Below, piece by piece: positions 15,121 through 24,694 of a stretch of 64,000 nucleotides of DNA. The notes beneath the pieces were generated by a model, which ran no database searches, was not told where the DNA came from, and worked only from the letters and a program-made list of their open reading frames with translations. The stretch's first letter is position 1. Every line of letters begins with the position of its first letter. Origin of the DNA: Bacteroidota bacterium (GTDB lineage Bacteria; Bacteroidota; Bacteroidia; Chitinophagales; Chitinophagaceae); contig JAUZOD010000016.1 of NCBI GenBank assembly GCA_030706635.1, positions 1-64,000 of the forward strand, written 5' to 3'. The position numbers and the translations under genes are program-made.

Positions 15121-15738
15121 ATGTCCGGAACGATGAAAAAACTCGATGAATCCTTTTATGACAGAAACGATGTGTTGAAAATTGCGCGTGAGCTGCTCGG
15201 GAAAATACTGGTTACCCGATTTGACGGGGTGCTTACCTCGGGAAGGATTGTGGAAACCGAGGCCTATGCCGGCGAGGGAGACAGGGCTTGTCATGCTTTT
15301 GGTGGAAGGAGAACAGCCCGCACGGAAGCCGTGTATGGACCTCCGGGCACGATTTATATTTACATTTGTTATGGGTTGCACTATTTGTTTAATGTAGTTA
15401 CCAATAAAAAGGATATACCCCACGTAGTATTGATCCGTGCCCTCGAACCGGTAAAGGGCATACCGGTCATGCTGGAAAGAACCGGGAAAGAAACACCCGA
15501 TTATAGCCTGACCAGGGGTCCGGGAAATGTGTCGCGGGCTTTAGGTATGAACAAATCGCATTCCGGGCGTAATCTGTTATCTGGTGAAATATATATTGCG
15601 GACGACGGTTTTAAATATAAAAAAGATCAGATCCTGGTTACCAAACGAATCGGCGTTGAATCTGCAAGGGAAGATGCAGAACGTCTGTACAGGTTTATCG
15701 TCAAAGGGAGTCCCTATGTCAGCGCAAAGAAGTCTTAA
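15121..15738 (+). CDS. mpg: DNA-3-methyladenine glycosylase (AAG/MPG family)
   Basis: This enzyme starts base excision repair by removing alkylated and deaminated purines. The 205-residue protein is of the usual bacterial length. It has LARELLGK-like start (IARELLGKILV), the catalytic VETEAY motif (glutamates 45 and 47), the DRACHAFGGRRTAR loop, YGPPGTIYIYICYG and the late GPGNVSRALGM. An internal ATG at 15133 is an alternative start. It is divergent from the EI24 gene and shares TTAA (15735-15738) with the stop of the opposite porP-like gene. Confidence 0.93.
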   Translation: MSGTMKKLDESFYDRNDVLKIARELLGKILVTRFDGVLTSGRIVETEAYAGEGDRACHAFGGRRTARTEAVYGPPGTIYIYICYGLHYLFNVVTNKKDIPHVVLIRALEPVKGIPVMLERTGKETPDYSLTRGPGNVSRALGMNKSHSGRNLLSGEIYIADDGFKYKKDQILVTKRIGVESAREDAERLYRFIVKGSPYVSAKKS

Positions 15739-16772
15739 AATTTCGGACAGGGGATTGATTTCGATCCTTCTGATGGCCTTTTAATGTAGATCAGGGATAT
15801 TTCAATGCCGCCCTGACTCTGGGAAGCGCTTTTCAGAGAAGATACATTCACGTCATACGACATGCCCACGGTGAATGGACCGGCATCCAGCCCGATATAC
15901 GGAATGATGGCATCGGTAAGATTACTGAATCTGGCCCATACTCCCAGGTAAAAATTGATGGGGCTCGCATCATTGCCGGTCAGATTGTTGGACCAGGCGG
16001 CTCCCAGCATGGCATTGGTGGCATTAGCCTGTTTGCTGAATAATCCGCTGAAATGGACGAAATTATTATTGTTTCCGGATGATAACGGGAACGAATAACC
16101 GCCATGCAGGGTGATGCGGGGATGCAGTACATAATATGAGTTTCCCGTAAAGGATTCCTTGGGTTGTATAATGTGATATGCAGAGGCGCCAAAATAGAGA
16201 TTGTTATTACCATCAGTGGATCCGTTGTAGAGGGCGCCCACGTTCAGGTCAAAATAATTCAGGTTTATCTGATGGCCATCAATCAACTCGGCGCTGGGGA
16301 TGGTCCAGCCGCCCTGCTGGTCAAGTTCATCTTCAAAATGCAGTTTGGAACCGTCCAGCATTTTATTTGCATAGGTTCCCTGGAAACCGATGCCTAATTG
16401 GTTCCAGCCGTTTTCGTCCAGCGCTTTCTGATAAGCGGTGGATATGGAAAAATAATTGCTGGTGAGAATACCATTCGCCGTTTTATCTGTCATGGCTAAT
16501 GCTCCAATGCCCCAGGCATCACCTGCCGGTAGTCTGCCGCCGAGGATATTGCCGTCAATGGAAACTGTAGAAGTGATAAAGGCATTGTTGATCTGGGGCC
16601 ACTGGTTGCGATAATTTCCGGCCACACGCAGGGAACCATTGAATTTACCCGTCAGGGCCGGATTCAGCGAGAGCGGAGAGGCAAAAAACTGCGAGAAAGC
16701 CGGATCTTGAGCCGTAGCTGGTCCGGGGATAAAGTATGCCGCCCAAACACAGGCAAAAACAATTCTTCTCAT
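15735..16772 (-). CDS. Type IX secretion membrane protein of the PorP/SprF family
   Basis: The 345-residue protein has a signal peptide (about 1-21, ending PATAQ) and an outer-membrane barrel of the PorP/SprF family. The diagnostic start QDPAFSQFFASPLSLNPALTG is followed by NYRNQWP. Members partner with SprB-type adhesins or with cell-surface C-terminal domains (type B CTD). No adhesin gene is adjacent here, so it is an orphan paralogue whose cargo is elsewhere. I start it at the ATG at 16772, directly before the signal peptide. Confidence 0.88.
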   Translation of the reverse strand: MRRIVFACVWAAYFIPGPATAQDPAFSQFFASPLSLNPALTGKFNGSLRVAGNYRNQWPQINNAFITSTVSIDGNILGGRLPAGDAWGIGALAMTDKTANGILTSNYFSISTAYQKALDENGWNQLGIGFQGTYANKMLDGSKLHFEDELDQQGGWTIPSAELIDGHQINLNYFDLNVGALYNGSTDGNNNLYFGASAYHIIQPKESFTGNSYYVLHPRITLHGGYSFPLSSGNNNNFVHFSGLFSKQANATNAMLGAAWSNNLTGNDASPINFYLGVWARFSNLTDAIIPYIGLDAGPFTVGMSYDVNVSSLKSASQSQGGIEISLIYIKRPSEGSKSIPCPKF

Positions 16773-16874
16773 AGACACGTGCCTTTTTCTGACAGGTAAG
16801 TCAATTGATTTCATAGGAAGGTGATTGCAAAGACCCATGAAAATAAGTAAAAAACCCGATACCGGGAAAGGGGA

Positions 16875-17525
16875 TCACATTTGGGTCTTATGACCAAAAG
16901 CCAGGTCTCCGGCATCACCCAGCCCCGGAACAATATAACCTTTGGCCGTGAGTTCGTCATCAATGGCCCCGCACCAGATTTTGCAATTTGGCTCTTCCCG
17001 GCGAACATATTCGATGCCGACCGTACAGGCTATGGCTGTTACGATGTGGATCTGGGAGGCACGGCCTTCTGACCGAAGGTACTGGATCGTCTTGACGAGA
17101 GACGAGCCGGTGGCCAGCATCGGATCGGAGAGGATCAGCACCCGGTTTTCCAGATCGGGGCAGGAAATGTAGTTCAGGCTGATCTCAAAGGAGCCGTCAT
17201 GCTTGTGTTTCCGGTATGCCGCAATAAAGGCATTGTCCGCCTTATCAAAAACATTCAGAAGACCCTGATGAATGGGAATTCCTGCCCGCAGAATGGTTGC
17301 CAGTACCGGCTGCGACTCCAGCACCCTGGAAGTACAAATCCCCAGGGGTGTTTGTATCTCCTTTTCTTCAAAAGGAAGTCCCCGGCTGATTTCATAAGCG
17401 GCAATTTCGCCCACCCTTTCCAGATTTCTCCGGAACCGCATTCTGTCCTGTTGCAGGGTGTCATCGCGTAATTCTGCAACCCAGTCGCAGAGGATGGAAT
17501 AGTCCCGGCTCAGATTTATCACCAT
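16875..17525 (-). CDS. upp: Uracil phosphoribosyltransferase
   Basis: Upp salvages uracil to UMP with PRPP. The 216-residue protein has the PRPP loop VLILSDPMLATGSSL near residue 130 and the uracil-binding C-terminus GYIVPGLGDAGDLAFGHK. Length and motif order are normal. It is divergent from anmK with 82 bp between the starts. It lies upstream of, and in the same direction as, the porP-like gene. Confidence 0.95.
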   Translation of the reverse strand: MVINLSRDYSILCDWVAELRDDTLQQDRMRFRRNLERVGEIAAYEISRGLPFEEKEIQTPLGICTSRVLESQPVLATILRAGIPIHQGLLNVFDKADNAFIAAYRKHKHDGSFEISLNYISCPDLENRVLILSDPMLATGSSLVKTIQYLRSEGRASQIHIVTAIACTVGIEYVRREEPNCKIWCGAIDDELTAKGYIVPGLGDAGDLAFGHKTQM

Positions 17526-17607
17526 ATATAAAAATTAAAAATCCGATATTCGAAAACAGGCTGGTAATAAAACTAAATCAAAAGATTGAATCAGAAAACC
17601 ATTTCCT

Positions 17608-18705
17608 ATGCAGTATAAGGTGATCGGATTGATGAGCGGAAGTTCGCTGGACGGGCTGGACATTGCCTATGTCCATTTTGAGGAAACGGGCGGAAGATGG
17701 AATTTCGAAATTCGGGAAACGGACTGTATTCCCTATTTCCCCGATCTACGGGAGAAACTTGCCGGCGCAAACAGACTTCCTGCCAGGGAATATCTGCTGC
17801 TGCACACTGATTTTGGTCATTATCTGGGAACGGCGGTGAATAACTTCATAGAGAAAAACGGACTGGAATATCAGGTTCAACTCGTTGCCAGTCATGGACA
17901 CACGAGTTTTCACGTGCCGGAAAAGAAGATGACCGCCCAACTGGGTGATGGGTCTGTTATTGCGGCTATTACAGGCATTCACACCATAACGGATTTCAGA
18001 AATACGGATGTCGCTCTGGGGGGGCAGGGTGCGCCCGTGGTCCCGATTGGAGAGAAACTGCTTTTCGGTGAATATGATCTGTTCCTTAATATTGGCGGAA
18101 TCGCAAATATCTCAGCGAAATTACCTTCGCCGGCCGGGTTCGATGTTTGTCCTGCAAACCGCATATTGAACTTATTGGCAAAGGATCCGGACAAGGGGTA
18201 TGATGAAGATGGACGTTTGGCTTCCAAAGGTTCCGTTCAGGATCAGCTTCTATACGAACTGAATCAGTTTGATTATTACAAACTGCATTTTCCAAAGTCA
18301 TTATCCAATGATTTCGGGTTAAAAGAAATTCTTCCGGTAATTGAAAAAGCAAACCTTTCCAGGGAAGACGCGTTGCGGACTTATACGGAGCACATCGCCG
18401 TGCAGATCGATTTAGCCGCGGACAGTTTATTATCCAATGTACGGGGCGAGGAGACCACCGCGTCTCTCAAGTTATTAGCGACCGGCGGCGGAGCACACAA
18501 TTTGTTTCTCCTGGAACGGGTGCGAACTCTTATGATGCGTAAAAATATTGAACTTGTTGTTCCCACAAACGAACTCGTGGACTATAAAGAGGCCCTTATT
18601 ATTGCCCTGATGGGGGCGCTTCGCTGGCGCGAAGAGGAGAATGTGCTTTCATCCGTTACCGGTTCTTCCCGGAACAGCATCAATGGTGCTATCTGGAGCA
18701 GTTAA
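17608..18705 (+). CDS. anmK: Anhydro-N-acetylmuramic acid kinase
   Basis: AnmK phosphorylates and opens 1,6-anhydro-MurNAc released from recycled peptidoglycan, giving MurNAc-6-phosphate. The 365-residue protein has the ATP loop GLMSGSSLDG (residues 7-16; most homologues have GTSLDG), DFRNTDVALGGQGAPVVP, LNIGGIANIS and the late GGGAHN. It stands alone among unrelated genes; murQ and nagZ are not seen. It shares TTAA (18702-18705) with the stop of the LytTR regulator on the other strand. Confidence 0.95.
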   Translation: MQYKVIGLMSGSSLDGLDIAYVHFEETGGRWNFEIRETDCIPYFPDLREKLAGANRLPAREYLLLHTDFGHYLGTAVNNFIEKNGLEYQVQLVASHGHTSFHVPEKKMTAQLGDGSVIAAITGIHTITDFRNTDVALGGQGAPVVPIGEKLLFGEYDLFLNIGGIANISAKLPSPAGFDVCPANRILNLLAKDPDKGYDEDGRLASKGSVQDQLLYELNQFDYYKLHFPKSLSNDFGLKEILPVIEKANLSREDALRTYTEHIAVQIDLAADSLLSNVRGEETTASLKLLATGGGAHNLFLLERVRTLMMRKNIELVVPTNELVDYKEALIIALMGALRWREEENVLSSVTGSSRNSINGAIWSS

Positions 18706-19442
18706 ATGCCCAGCACGGCCTTCAGCTTTACATAACCCGCCTTGCTCACAGGCACCCGCACACCCGATCGCAGTATGGCCAGGTGATTTTCTTTTTCGTA
18801 AGGATCAATCCGCGTGATCTCAGAGATGTTTATCATATAGGAACGATGGGTCCGAACAAATTGATCTTTGTTGAGCACCGTTTCAAAATGTCCCATGGTT
18901 TTATTCTTCAGAAAAGATCCGCCCTTCGTGTGAATCTTTACATAATCATCTGCTGCTTCCAGGTAGTGGATATCATCCACGGGGATGATGCTGATCTTGC
19001 CGGAAAGTTTAACTACTACGCGCTGCTGTTCCGCAGGAGTTCTGACTGCCGAATCCAAAAAAGAAGTCAGATTCACTTTAGCTGCTCCATTGTTTTCCTG
19101 GGCGAGCCATTTGCCGACGGCTTTATCGAATCGTTCCCTGCTGAACGGTTTGAGCAGGTAATCGACCGCGTGACTTTCAAATGCTTTGATGGCATATTCA
19201 TCAAAGGCCGTTGTAAAAATCACCTGGGGAGGCTGTTCAATGAGTTCCAGCATTTCAAAACCATTGATCTTTGGCATTTGTATATCGAGAAAGATCAGGT
19301 CGGGCTGATACTGCTGTATTGCTTTTACGCCTTCAAACCCGTCGCTGCATTCGGCCAGTAGTTGAATTTGAGGATGGTGTTGAAGATATTCTTTGATGAT
19401 TGATCGGGCCAGGGGCTCGTCATCTATAATAATGGCTTTCAT
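18702..19442 (-). CDS. LytTR-family response regulator
   Basis: The 246-residue protein has an N-terminal receiver domain (about 1-115) with the acidic pocket D7/D8, the phospho-acceptor D53 (LIFLDIQMP) and K98 in LLKPF. A C-terminal LytTR DNA-binding domain (about 145-245) follows, with the typical HYLEAADDYVKIHT and FVRTHRSYMIN motifs. It lies 23 bp after the LytS-type kinase gene and is almost certainly its partner. Targets cannot be predicted, but the LiaF-like gene at the head of the operon suggests control of an envelope-stress response. Confidence 0.92.
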   Translation of the reverse strand: MKAIIIDDEPLARSIIKEYLQHHPQIQLLAECSDGFEGVKAIQQYQPDLIFLDIQMPKINGFEMLELIEQPPQVIFTTAFDEYAIKAFESHAVDYLLKPFSRERFDKAVGKWLAQENNGAAKVNLTSFLDSAVRTPAEQQRVVVKLSGKISIIPVDDIHYLEAADDYVKIHTKGGSFLKNKTMGHFETVLNKDQFVRTHRSYMINISEITRIDPYEKENHLAILRSGVRVPVSKAGYVKLKAVLGI

Positions 19443-19465
19443 CTTTACGTCTTATTTCGGATGAT

Positions 19466-20512
19466 TCATCCTTGTTGTGGTATTCTAATGGAGGTGGTAA
19501 AAATATGATCCTCAGCCTCTGTTTCTACCAGATCGTTCCGGGCAAAAAGTAAATATAATCTGCGTTTTACGGAATTCAATCCAAAACCGGTTCCCCGCTT
19601 CGGCGTGGAAGTTTCCAGATCGAACGGATTTTTAACCACCACTTTCAGATAGTCATTCTCTTTGGTGATAAACATGGAAATGGTAACAACATCCGTGGTG
19701 TCGTAAAGTCCGAACTTGATGGCATTTTCCATTACGGGCTGTAGCAACATGGGTGGTAATTGCATTTGCAGACAGGCATTGTCTTTTTCAATGAAAGTGG
19801 TTAACCGATGCCCAAACCTTACTTTTTCAATATCCAGATAAAGTTCCAGGGTTTGCAATTCTTCTTCCATTTTCACCCATTGTTCTTCTTCTTTCCGGAG
19901 GGTTGCTCTTAAAAAATCGGATAGCTGATAAATCATCTTTCTGGCCTGTTCGGGCTGACTGCTGATCAGGGCGCTGATGGAATTCAGGCTATTAAACAGA
20001 AAATGCGGTTGCAACTGCTGGCGCAGTTTGTACAGTTCGGCATCCCGGCTGAGCCTTTCTGCGTCTTCCTTTCGCTGCCGGTTTACCTGTTCTTCTTCTA
20101 CGGTATACCACAATACACAAATAATGGTCATGCATCCGATTAGCAAAAAGGCGATGCATAGCCGGATACAAAAGGAATTAGACAGAAAAAGCGAATATCC
20201 GGGACTAAATTTATCTGTATAGGCGTAGCCCAGGATCCATTTGGCGGCTGAAGTCACCATCAGGCTCAGAATTATGCTCAGAAAAAGGATATACCATTTG
20301 CGGTCTTTTTCCGGCATGTAAAACCTCAGGATGTTGGTGACCATCCAGCAGGCGGCGAGCATCAGGATGTTGGTGACGATGCTGTCGATGGCTGCTATTT
20401 CAAAGGGATATCCATAACCGTAGATCAGCAGGCCCTGGAGCAAAGCCCATACCGCCCACCATCCGAAAAAGGTATTGCGGAATTTGCTGACAGTGATCGG
20501 TGACCTGACCAA
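19466..20512 (-). CDS. LytS-type sensor histidine kinase
   Basis: The 348-residue protein has four N-terminal membrane helices (about 15-135), a short coiled coil and a His_kinase (PF06580) domain. The phospho-acceptor is H170 in QLQPHFLFNSLNSI, and the ATP-binding part carries PPMLLQPVMENAIKFGL and GTGFGLNSVKRRL. It has no large external sensor domain, so it senses within the membrane or through a partner. The start is a TTG at 20512, 10 bp after the DUF4288 stop. It forms an operon with the LytTR regulator. Confidence 0.9.
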   Translation of the reverse strand: MVRSPITVSKFRNTFFGWWAVWALLQGLLIYGYGYPFEIAAIDSIVTNILMLAACWMVTNILRFYMPEKDRKWYILFLSIILSLMVTSAAKWILGYAYTDKFSPGYSLFLSNSFCIRLCIAFLLIGCMTIICVLWYTVEEEQVNRQRKEDAERLSRDAELYKLRQQLQPHFLFNSLNSISALISSQPEQARKMIYQLSDFLRATLRKEEEQWVKMEEELQTLELYLDIEKVRFGHRLTTFIEKDNACLQMQLPPMLLQPVMENAIKFGLYDTTDVVTISMFITKENDYLKVVVKNPFDLETSTPKRGTGFGLNSVKRRLYLLFARNDLVETEAEDHIFTTSIRIPQQG

Positions 20513-20522
20513 TGGATATTCG

Positions 20523-20882
20523 TTAAATGATTTCCAGGAATTTATGTTTGCTGTTGTTCAGGATATGGGCTGCTTTTTTATTGGTCAGCTCAATGTACAG
20601 ATCAGCATTATCTGTTTCCTGTATTCGCGAATACAACTCGGCTCCGTCCAGCAATCCGCTCAGTTTGTACAATTCCGCCACGTTGATGAATTTCCATTGC
20701 ACAAGTTTTTGCTCCTGATTGAAAAATTGATCCTGCTCACGTTCTCCTAAAGCGACCGCTTTTTCATAGGCCTCTTCAGCATGGCCGGCTTCTATTAACC
20801 GGAGTTGTTCATCAAATTGCGGGGTATGATGGCCCTGGCCGCAAATGATTCTGTACACAAGTTTTGTCAGATACCAGTTCAT
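20523..20882 (-). CDS. DUF4288 family protein
   Basis: This small cytoplasmic protein of 119 residues matches the DUF4288 pattern: a start like WYLTKLVYRIICGQG, then HTPQFDEQLRLI, VQWKFINVAELYKL and DGAELYSRI. Function is unknown. It lies between the LiaF-like gene and the kinase, all in one direction with gaps of 39 and 10 bp, so it is probably part of the same regulatory operon and may modulate signalling; that is inference. Confidence 0.75.
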   Translation of the reverse strand: MNWYLTKLVYRIICGQGHHTPQFDEQLRLIEAGHAEEAYEKAVALGEREQDQFFNQEQKLVQWKFINVAELYKLSGLLDGAELYSRIQETDNADLYIELTNKKAAHILNNSKHKFLEII

Positions 20883-20921
20883 AATTTTGTTTTAAGTATA
20901 ATCAGATCAATTTGTTTTGGC

Positions 20922-21734
20922 CTAATAGTTTCTGATTTCGATGCCGCCGAATACCGAACTTCCGTCGAGAATGAGCACTTTATCCGGATTGGTTGTGGCT
21001 GTCTCTTGCCTTTTGTCTTCGACGTTTCCGAAAACGGAAGTCAACTGGGACCGGATTTCCCAATGCGGGGGAACGATCAGTTTGGTTCCTCCCATCACCT
21101 GGGTGATATCGAGCCTGGCCGTGCCCTGGATGTCTGCCTGGCTCAGGTTGATTTCGGTTCCTCCCATGAAGACGGTAATGTCTCCGCCTTTGAAATTTTT
21201 AGATACCACATTTTTGTGTATCCCTCCGAAAGCAGTAGTGATATCAATGTAATCCTCGGAAGAGGAATTTTTGCTGTCGGATCCGAAGCCAGAAAAGCCC
21301 GGACCAAAACCGGGATATCCTCTTTTTTCCCGCATTCTCCTGAAACTTCGCTGATGAAATCTTTTCCAATGCTCACCGTGCCAGTGATTTCTTTTTGGCC
21401 TAAGCAGCATAAAAAGACCTATTGCAATCAATCCCATGGGCCATAAATATTGATGGAAGGAAACCCCTGGGGCTATCTGGTCGATAAGGAAAAAACTGCC
21501 TACCAGAATCATAACGAGCCATCCACCGCCCCGGAAGCCACAGGTGAGTCCGGAAAAAATGCCGATTCCGATCAGGAGAACCTGCCAGGTAAATAGCCAG
21601 TCCGGTATCTGGGCGCCCATTTGCCTGGCCAGCATTACGCCGCCAACAGCTATAATGCCCAGGGGTACCCAAAACCGGCCTCCGCGCCGGGGCTGTATAT
21701 TATTCCGTTCTATATTTTCATCCGTATTATCCAT
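20922..21734 (-). CDS. LiaF-like membrane protein (cell wall-active antibiotics response domain)
   Basis: The 270-residue protein has four membrane helices (about 20-115), a basic and Gly-rich linker with Arg/His, and a C-terminal beta domain like that of LiaF/VraT (PF09922), with two FGG repeats: ITTAFGGIHKNV and SSVFGGIEIRN. In Firmicutes LiaF restrains the LiaRS envelope-stress two-component system. Here it heads an operon with a LytS-type kinase and a LytTR regulator, an equivalent arrangement with non-homologous signalling partners. An equivalent inhibitory role is inference. Confidence 0.8.
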   Translation of the reverse strand: MDNTDENIERNNIQPRRGGRFWVPLGIIAVGGVMLARQMGAQIPDWLFTWQVLLIGIGIFSGLTCGFRGGGWLVMILVGSFFLIDQIAPGVSFHQYLWPMGLIAIGLFMLLRPKRNHWHGEHWKRFHQRSFRRMREKRGYPGFGPGFSGFGSDSKNSSSEDYIDITTAFGGIHKNVVSKNFKGGDITVFMGGTEINLSQADIQGTARLDITQVMGGTKLIVPPHWEIRSQLTSVFGNVEDKRQETATTNPDKVLILDGSSVFGGIEIRNY

Positions 21735-21849
21735 TATTTCAAATTTTTAGTAAAACTAAGCTCCCTTTGCCTGCTGTTCAAGGACATATAGGTAATCCGG
21801 CTCGGTGAAGCGGTAAAAGCCCCCGTTTTTCCGGTGAAGCCCTGTTTGT

Positions 21850-23484
21850 TTAAAGTATCCTGAATCGGTCTCCGTCAAACAGTCCCAGGTCACTGAGCTT
21901 AAGATGCGGTATAACAAGCAGGGCCATGAAGGAGAGTGTCATGAAGGGCGCCTTCAATGAAGATCCCAGCGCTTTGGCCATGGCATCCAGTGCCGTATAG
22001 GTTTTCGCTACCTGGTATCCATCTGACGCACTCATTAATCCGGCTACGGGCAAGGCCAGCACCATTTCTTTTCCGTTGCCCACAGCACTGATCCCGCCTT
22101 TTTCTTCTACCAGCAGGTTTACTGCCGTGGCTATATCCTCATCCTGGATGCCAACAGACACAATATTGTGGCTATCATGCGCAACCGAAGAAGCGATGGC
22201 ACCGGTTTTTAGTCCGAAGTTTTTAATGAAAGCCATAGCTACCGGTGCTTTTTTATACCGGTTGATCACAATGATTTTTAGTATATCCCGGTGAGGGTCT
22301 GTTTCCCAATGACCGTTCCGGACGTGTGGCTGATCCTCTATTTTGCCTGTGATCAGCTGACCGTCGAACGCCTCTATGATTGGATAAGGATAGGCCGCGG
22401 ATGAAACCGGATAAGCCAATATTTCAGGAGAGATCCGGTCGCAATGAAAATGATTGATAGTTTGGATAGACGATGAAATAATGATTTTTGTTTTCCCGTT
22501 TTCGGCCACGCATTCCCCGTTTATAAAGGTCTGAAGCACGTCAAATTTTGTAAGGTCCTTCAGCACGATGAAATCTGCGGCATCACCAACCCGAAGCTGT
22601 CCTACATTCAGTTTGTAGTGGTTCACGGGATTGACACAGGCCATCTGCAGAATTTTAAACAGATCCGTTTTTGCGGCTGCCGCCCGTGCGCAAAGTTGAT
22701 TGATGTGTCCACGCACCAGACTGTCGGGATGCTTATCATCGCTGCAGAACATCATGTTTTCCCAATGTTCATTGATTAGCGGCGCGAGGGCTTCGAAGTT
22801 TCGGGCCGCACTGCCTTCCCGGATGATGATCTTCATGCCGTATTGCAACTTCTCCAGGGCCTCTTCAGCTGTAAAGCATTCATGATCTGTGCTGATACCG
22901 GCGTTGATGTATTTTCTTGCATCCGCTCCGCGCAATCCTGGAGCATGTCCGTCTATCGGTTTATGGAATTTTTTTGCCCAAGCGATTTTGTTCATTACTT
23001 CAGGATCGCCATGCAGGACGCCAGGGAAATTCATCATTTCACTCAGATAGAGGATATCGGGCCGACGTATCAATTCCCTTACCTGTTGCACGTTTAATGT
23101 CGCCCCTGAGGTCTCAAATGGCGTAGCAGGAACGCAACTCGGGGCACCAAAGAAAAAATGGAACGGCACTTCGCGTCCGTTGCGGATCATGAAATCCACG
23201 CCTTCCATTCCGCAGACATTGGCGATCTCATGCGGGTCGCTGATCGTGGCCACGGTGCCGTGAACCACGGCGATCCGCGCAAATTCTGCGGGAATCAGCA
23301 TGGAACTTTCGATATGCACATGGGCATCGATAAAGCCAGGACTCAGGTATTGCAGCGGTACGTGCTCACCCGCAGGCAGTTCCCGGACTGCTGCAATTTT
23401 CTTATCACGAATTTCCAGGGCCGCCGGATAAATTCTTTTTCCCGGGATATCGATATAGTTTCCGCGGATAATCATTTCAGTCAT
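21850..23484 (-). CDS. ade: Adenine deaminase
   Basis: This 544-residue amidohydrolase converts adenine to hypoxanthine in purine salvage. It has the metal-binding start [12 protein letters not shown] near residue 50, further ligands in IDGHAPGL and [14 protein letters not shown], and the C-terminal family signature [12 protein letters not shown]. Length fits the Ade family. Its start overlaps the trmD end by 8 bp, so it is probably cotranscribed with trmD; an in-frame ATG at 23475 is an alternative start without the overlap. Confidence 0.93.
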   Translation of the reverse strand: MTEMIIRGNYIDIPGKRIYPAALEIRDKKIAAVRELPAGEHVPLQYLSPGFIDAHVHIESSMLIPAEFARIAVVHGTVATISDPHEIANVCGMEGVDFMIRNGREVPFHFFFGAPSCVPATPFETSGATLNVQQVRELIRRPDILYLSEMMNFPGVLHGDPEVMNKIAWAKKFHKPIDGHAPGLRGADARKYINAGISTDHECFTAEEALEKLQYGMKIIIREGSAARNFEALAPLINEHWENMMFCSDDKHPDSLVRGHINQLCARAAAAKTDLFKILQMACVNPVNHYKLNVGQLRVGDAADFIVLKDLTKFDVLQTFINGECVAENGKTKIIISSSIQTINHFHCDRISPEILAYPVSSAAYPYPIIEAFDGQLITGKIEDQPHVRNGHWETDPHRDILKIIVINRYKKAPVAMAFIKNFGLKTGAIASSVAHDSHNIVSVGIQDEDIATAVNLLVEEKGGISAVGNGKEMVLALPVAGLMSASDGYQVAKTYTALDAMAKALGSSLKAPFMTLSFMALLVIPHLKLSDLGLFDGDRFRIL

Positions 23485-24154
23485 TCAGCAGTCCAGGTCT
23501 TCTTTCCGCTGTTTTTTTTACCGATTCTTCGTAACGCCAGTCTGCAATTTTTGCCGGATCCCCGCTGAGCAGAATATCCGGTACTTTCCAGCCGCGGAAT
23601 TCTGCAGGACGGGTATATACCGGTGGCGCCAGGAGGTTGTCCTGAAAGGAATCAAAAAGTGCTGATGTTTCATCATTGAGAACACCAGGCAACAACCTGC
23701 CGATGGCGTCTGCGAGCACGGCGGCGGGAAGCTCACCACCGCTCAGCACATAGTCGCCGATGGAGATCTCCTTCGTAATGAAATGCCTGCGGATGCGCTC
23801 ATCAATGCCTTTATAATGCCCCGAAATAATCAGAAGATTTTCTTTCAGGGAAAGGGCGTTGGCCATGGATTGATTCAGCAGTTCTGCATCTGGCGTCATA
23901 TAAATGATCTCATCATATTTTCTTTCTTTGCGGAAAAATTCAATGGCGTTGGCCAGGGGTTCACACATCATCACCATGCCTGCGCCCCCGCCAAACTGGT
24001 AATCATCTATCTGCCCATACTCATTAATGGCCCATTGGCGGAGCGGGTGGACAAATATTTCCAACAATTTTTTTTCTTTGGCCCGCTTTAGTATGGAATG
24101 AGCAAAGGGGCTTTCCAGTAATTCGGGCAATACCGTGATGATGTCTATTCGCAT
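23477..24154 (-). CDS. trmD: tRNA (guanine-N1)-methyltransferase TrmD
   Basis: TrmD methylates G37 of tRNAs using SAM, which prevents +1 frameshifting. The 225-residue protein has the trefoil-knot SAM motifs: [33 protein letters not shown] and [15 protein letters not shown]. In many bacteria trmD lies with rpsP and rimM, but here those two are 8 kb away and trmD lies next to ade and hslR. A -7 box at 24171-24178 gives it a short leader of its own. Confidence 0.95.
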   Translation of the reverse strand: MRIDIITVLPELLESPFAHSILKRAKEKKLLEIFVHPLRQWAINEYGQIDDYQFGGGAGMVMMCEPLANAIEFFRKERKYDEIIYMTPDAELLNQSMANALSLKENLLIISGHYKGIDERIRRHFITKEISIGDYVLSGGELPAAVLADAIGRLLPGVLNDETSALFDSFQDNLLAPPVYTRPAEFRGWKVPDILLSGDPAKIADWRYEESVKKTAERRPGLLND

Positions 24155-24170
24155 AGGAAAGAGATGGGTA

Positions 24171-24178
24171 CAAAGATA
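24171..24178 (-). promoter_or_regulatory. -7 box of trmD (TATCTTTG on the - strand)
   Basis: CAAAGATA on the + strand is an exact reverse complement of TAnnTTTG. It lies 16 nt upstream of the trmD ATG, predicting a leader of about a dozen nucleotides. No -33 element is evident. Confidence 0.45.
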
Positions 24179-24181
24179 GAT

Positions 24182-24583
24182 TTATGGAGCATCCGGTTCG
24201 CCGTCACGAAAATCTTCCCATTCCCGGCGCAGTTTTTTGGTGGGCCTGCCCACTTTGCTCAGCCGTTTGCCGGTATGAAAGCTGGCTGCCTGGAACTGAA
24301 GGCGTTCCACCTCTTCTGTCGGGGTAATGTCCAGGTAGTATTTAATGGCTTCCGCATGAGCTACCCGGTGATCCAGCAGGCCCGTTACTTTGATACGCCA
24401 CCTTTTGGCTTCGGTTTTTACCTCGAATTCGTCTCCTAAAACTACGTGGCGGGCCGGTTTTGCCTGGGCTGAATTGAATTTTACTTTTCCTTTTTCACAG
24501 GCGGCGGAAGCCAGGCTCCGGGTTTTAAAAAGCCGGATGGCCCAGAGGTATTTATCGAGTCGCAGTTTTTCTTTTTCCGCCAT
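24182..24583 (-). CDS. hslR: S4-domain RNA-binding protein (HslR/Hsp15-like)
   Basis: The 133-residue protein begins with an S4 RNA-binding domain: RLDKYLWAIRLFKTRSLASAACEKGKVKFN at about residues 7-36. The C-terminal tail is basic, GRPTKKLRREWEDF. Hsp15 binds stalled 50S subunits that carry peptidyl-tRNA and helps rescue them. I start it at the ATG at 24583. It lies just upstream of trmD in the same direction with a 27-bp gap. Confidence 0.88.
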   Translation of the reverse strand: MAEKEKLRLDKYLWAIRLFKTRSLASAACEKGKVKFNSAQAKPARHVVLGDEFEVKTEAKRWRIKVTGLLDHRVAHAEAIKYYLDITPTEEVERLQFQAASFHTGKRLSKVGRPTKKLRREWEDFRDGEPDAP

Positions 24584-24694
24584 GGGGTAAAAGTACAAAA
24601 GATCCTTTTTAGCTATCGCCGGAGGTATGCGCCGTAGGGTTCACCTTGCCCCGGCCGGTGGTGGATAATGGTACTGATGTCTGTCCGCGACCAC

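Noticed and set aside
20805-21446. 213-residue + strand frame opposite the LiaF-like gene
   Set aside because: Antisense shadow; the reverse strand encodes the clear LiaF-like domain with FGG repeats.
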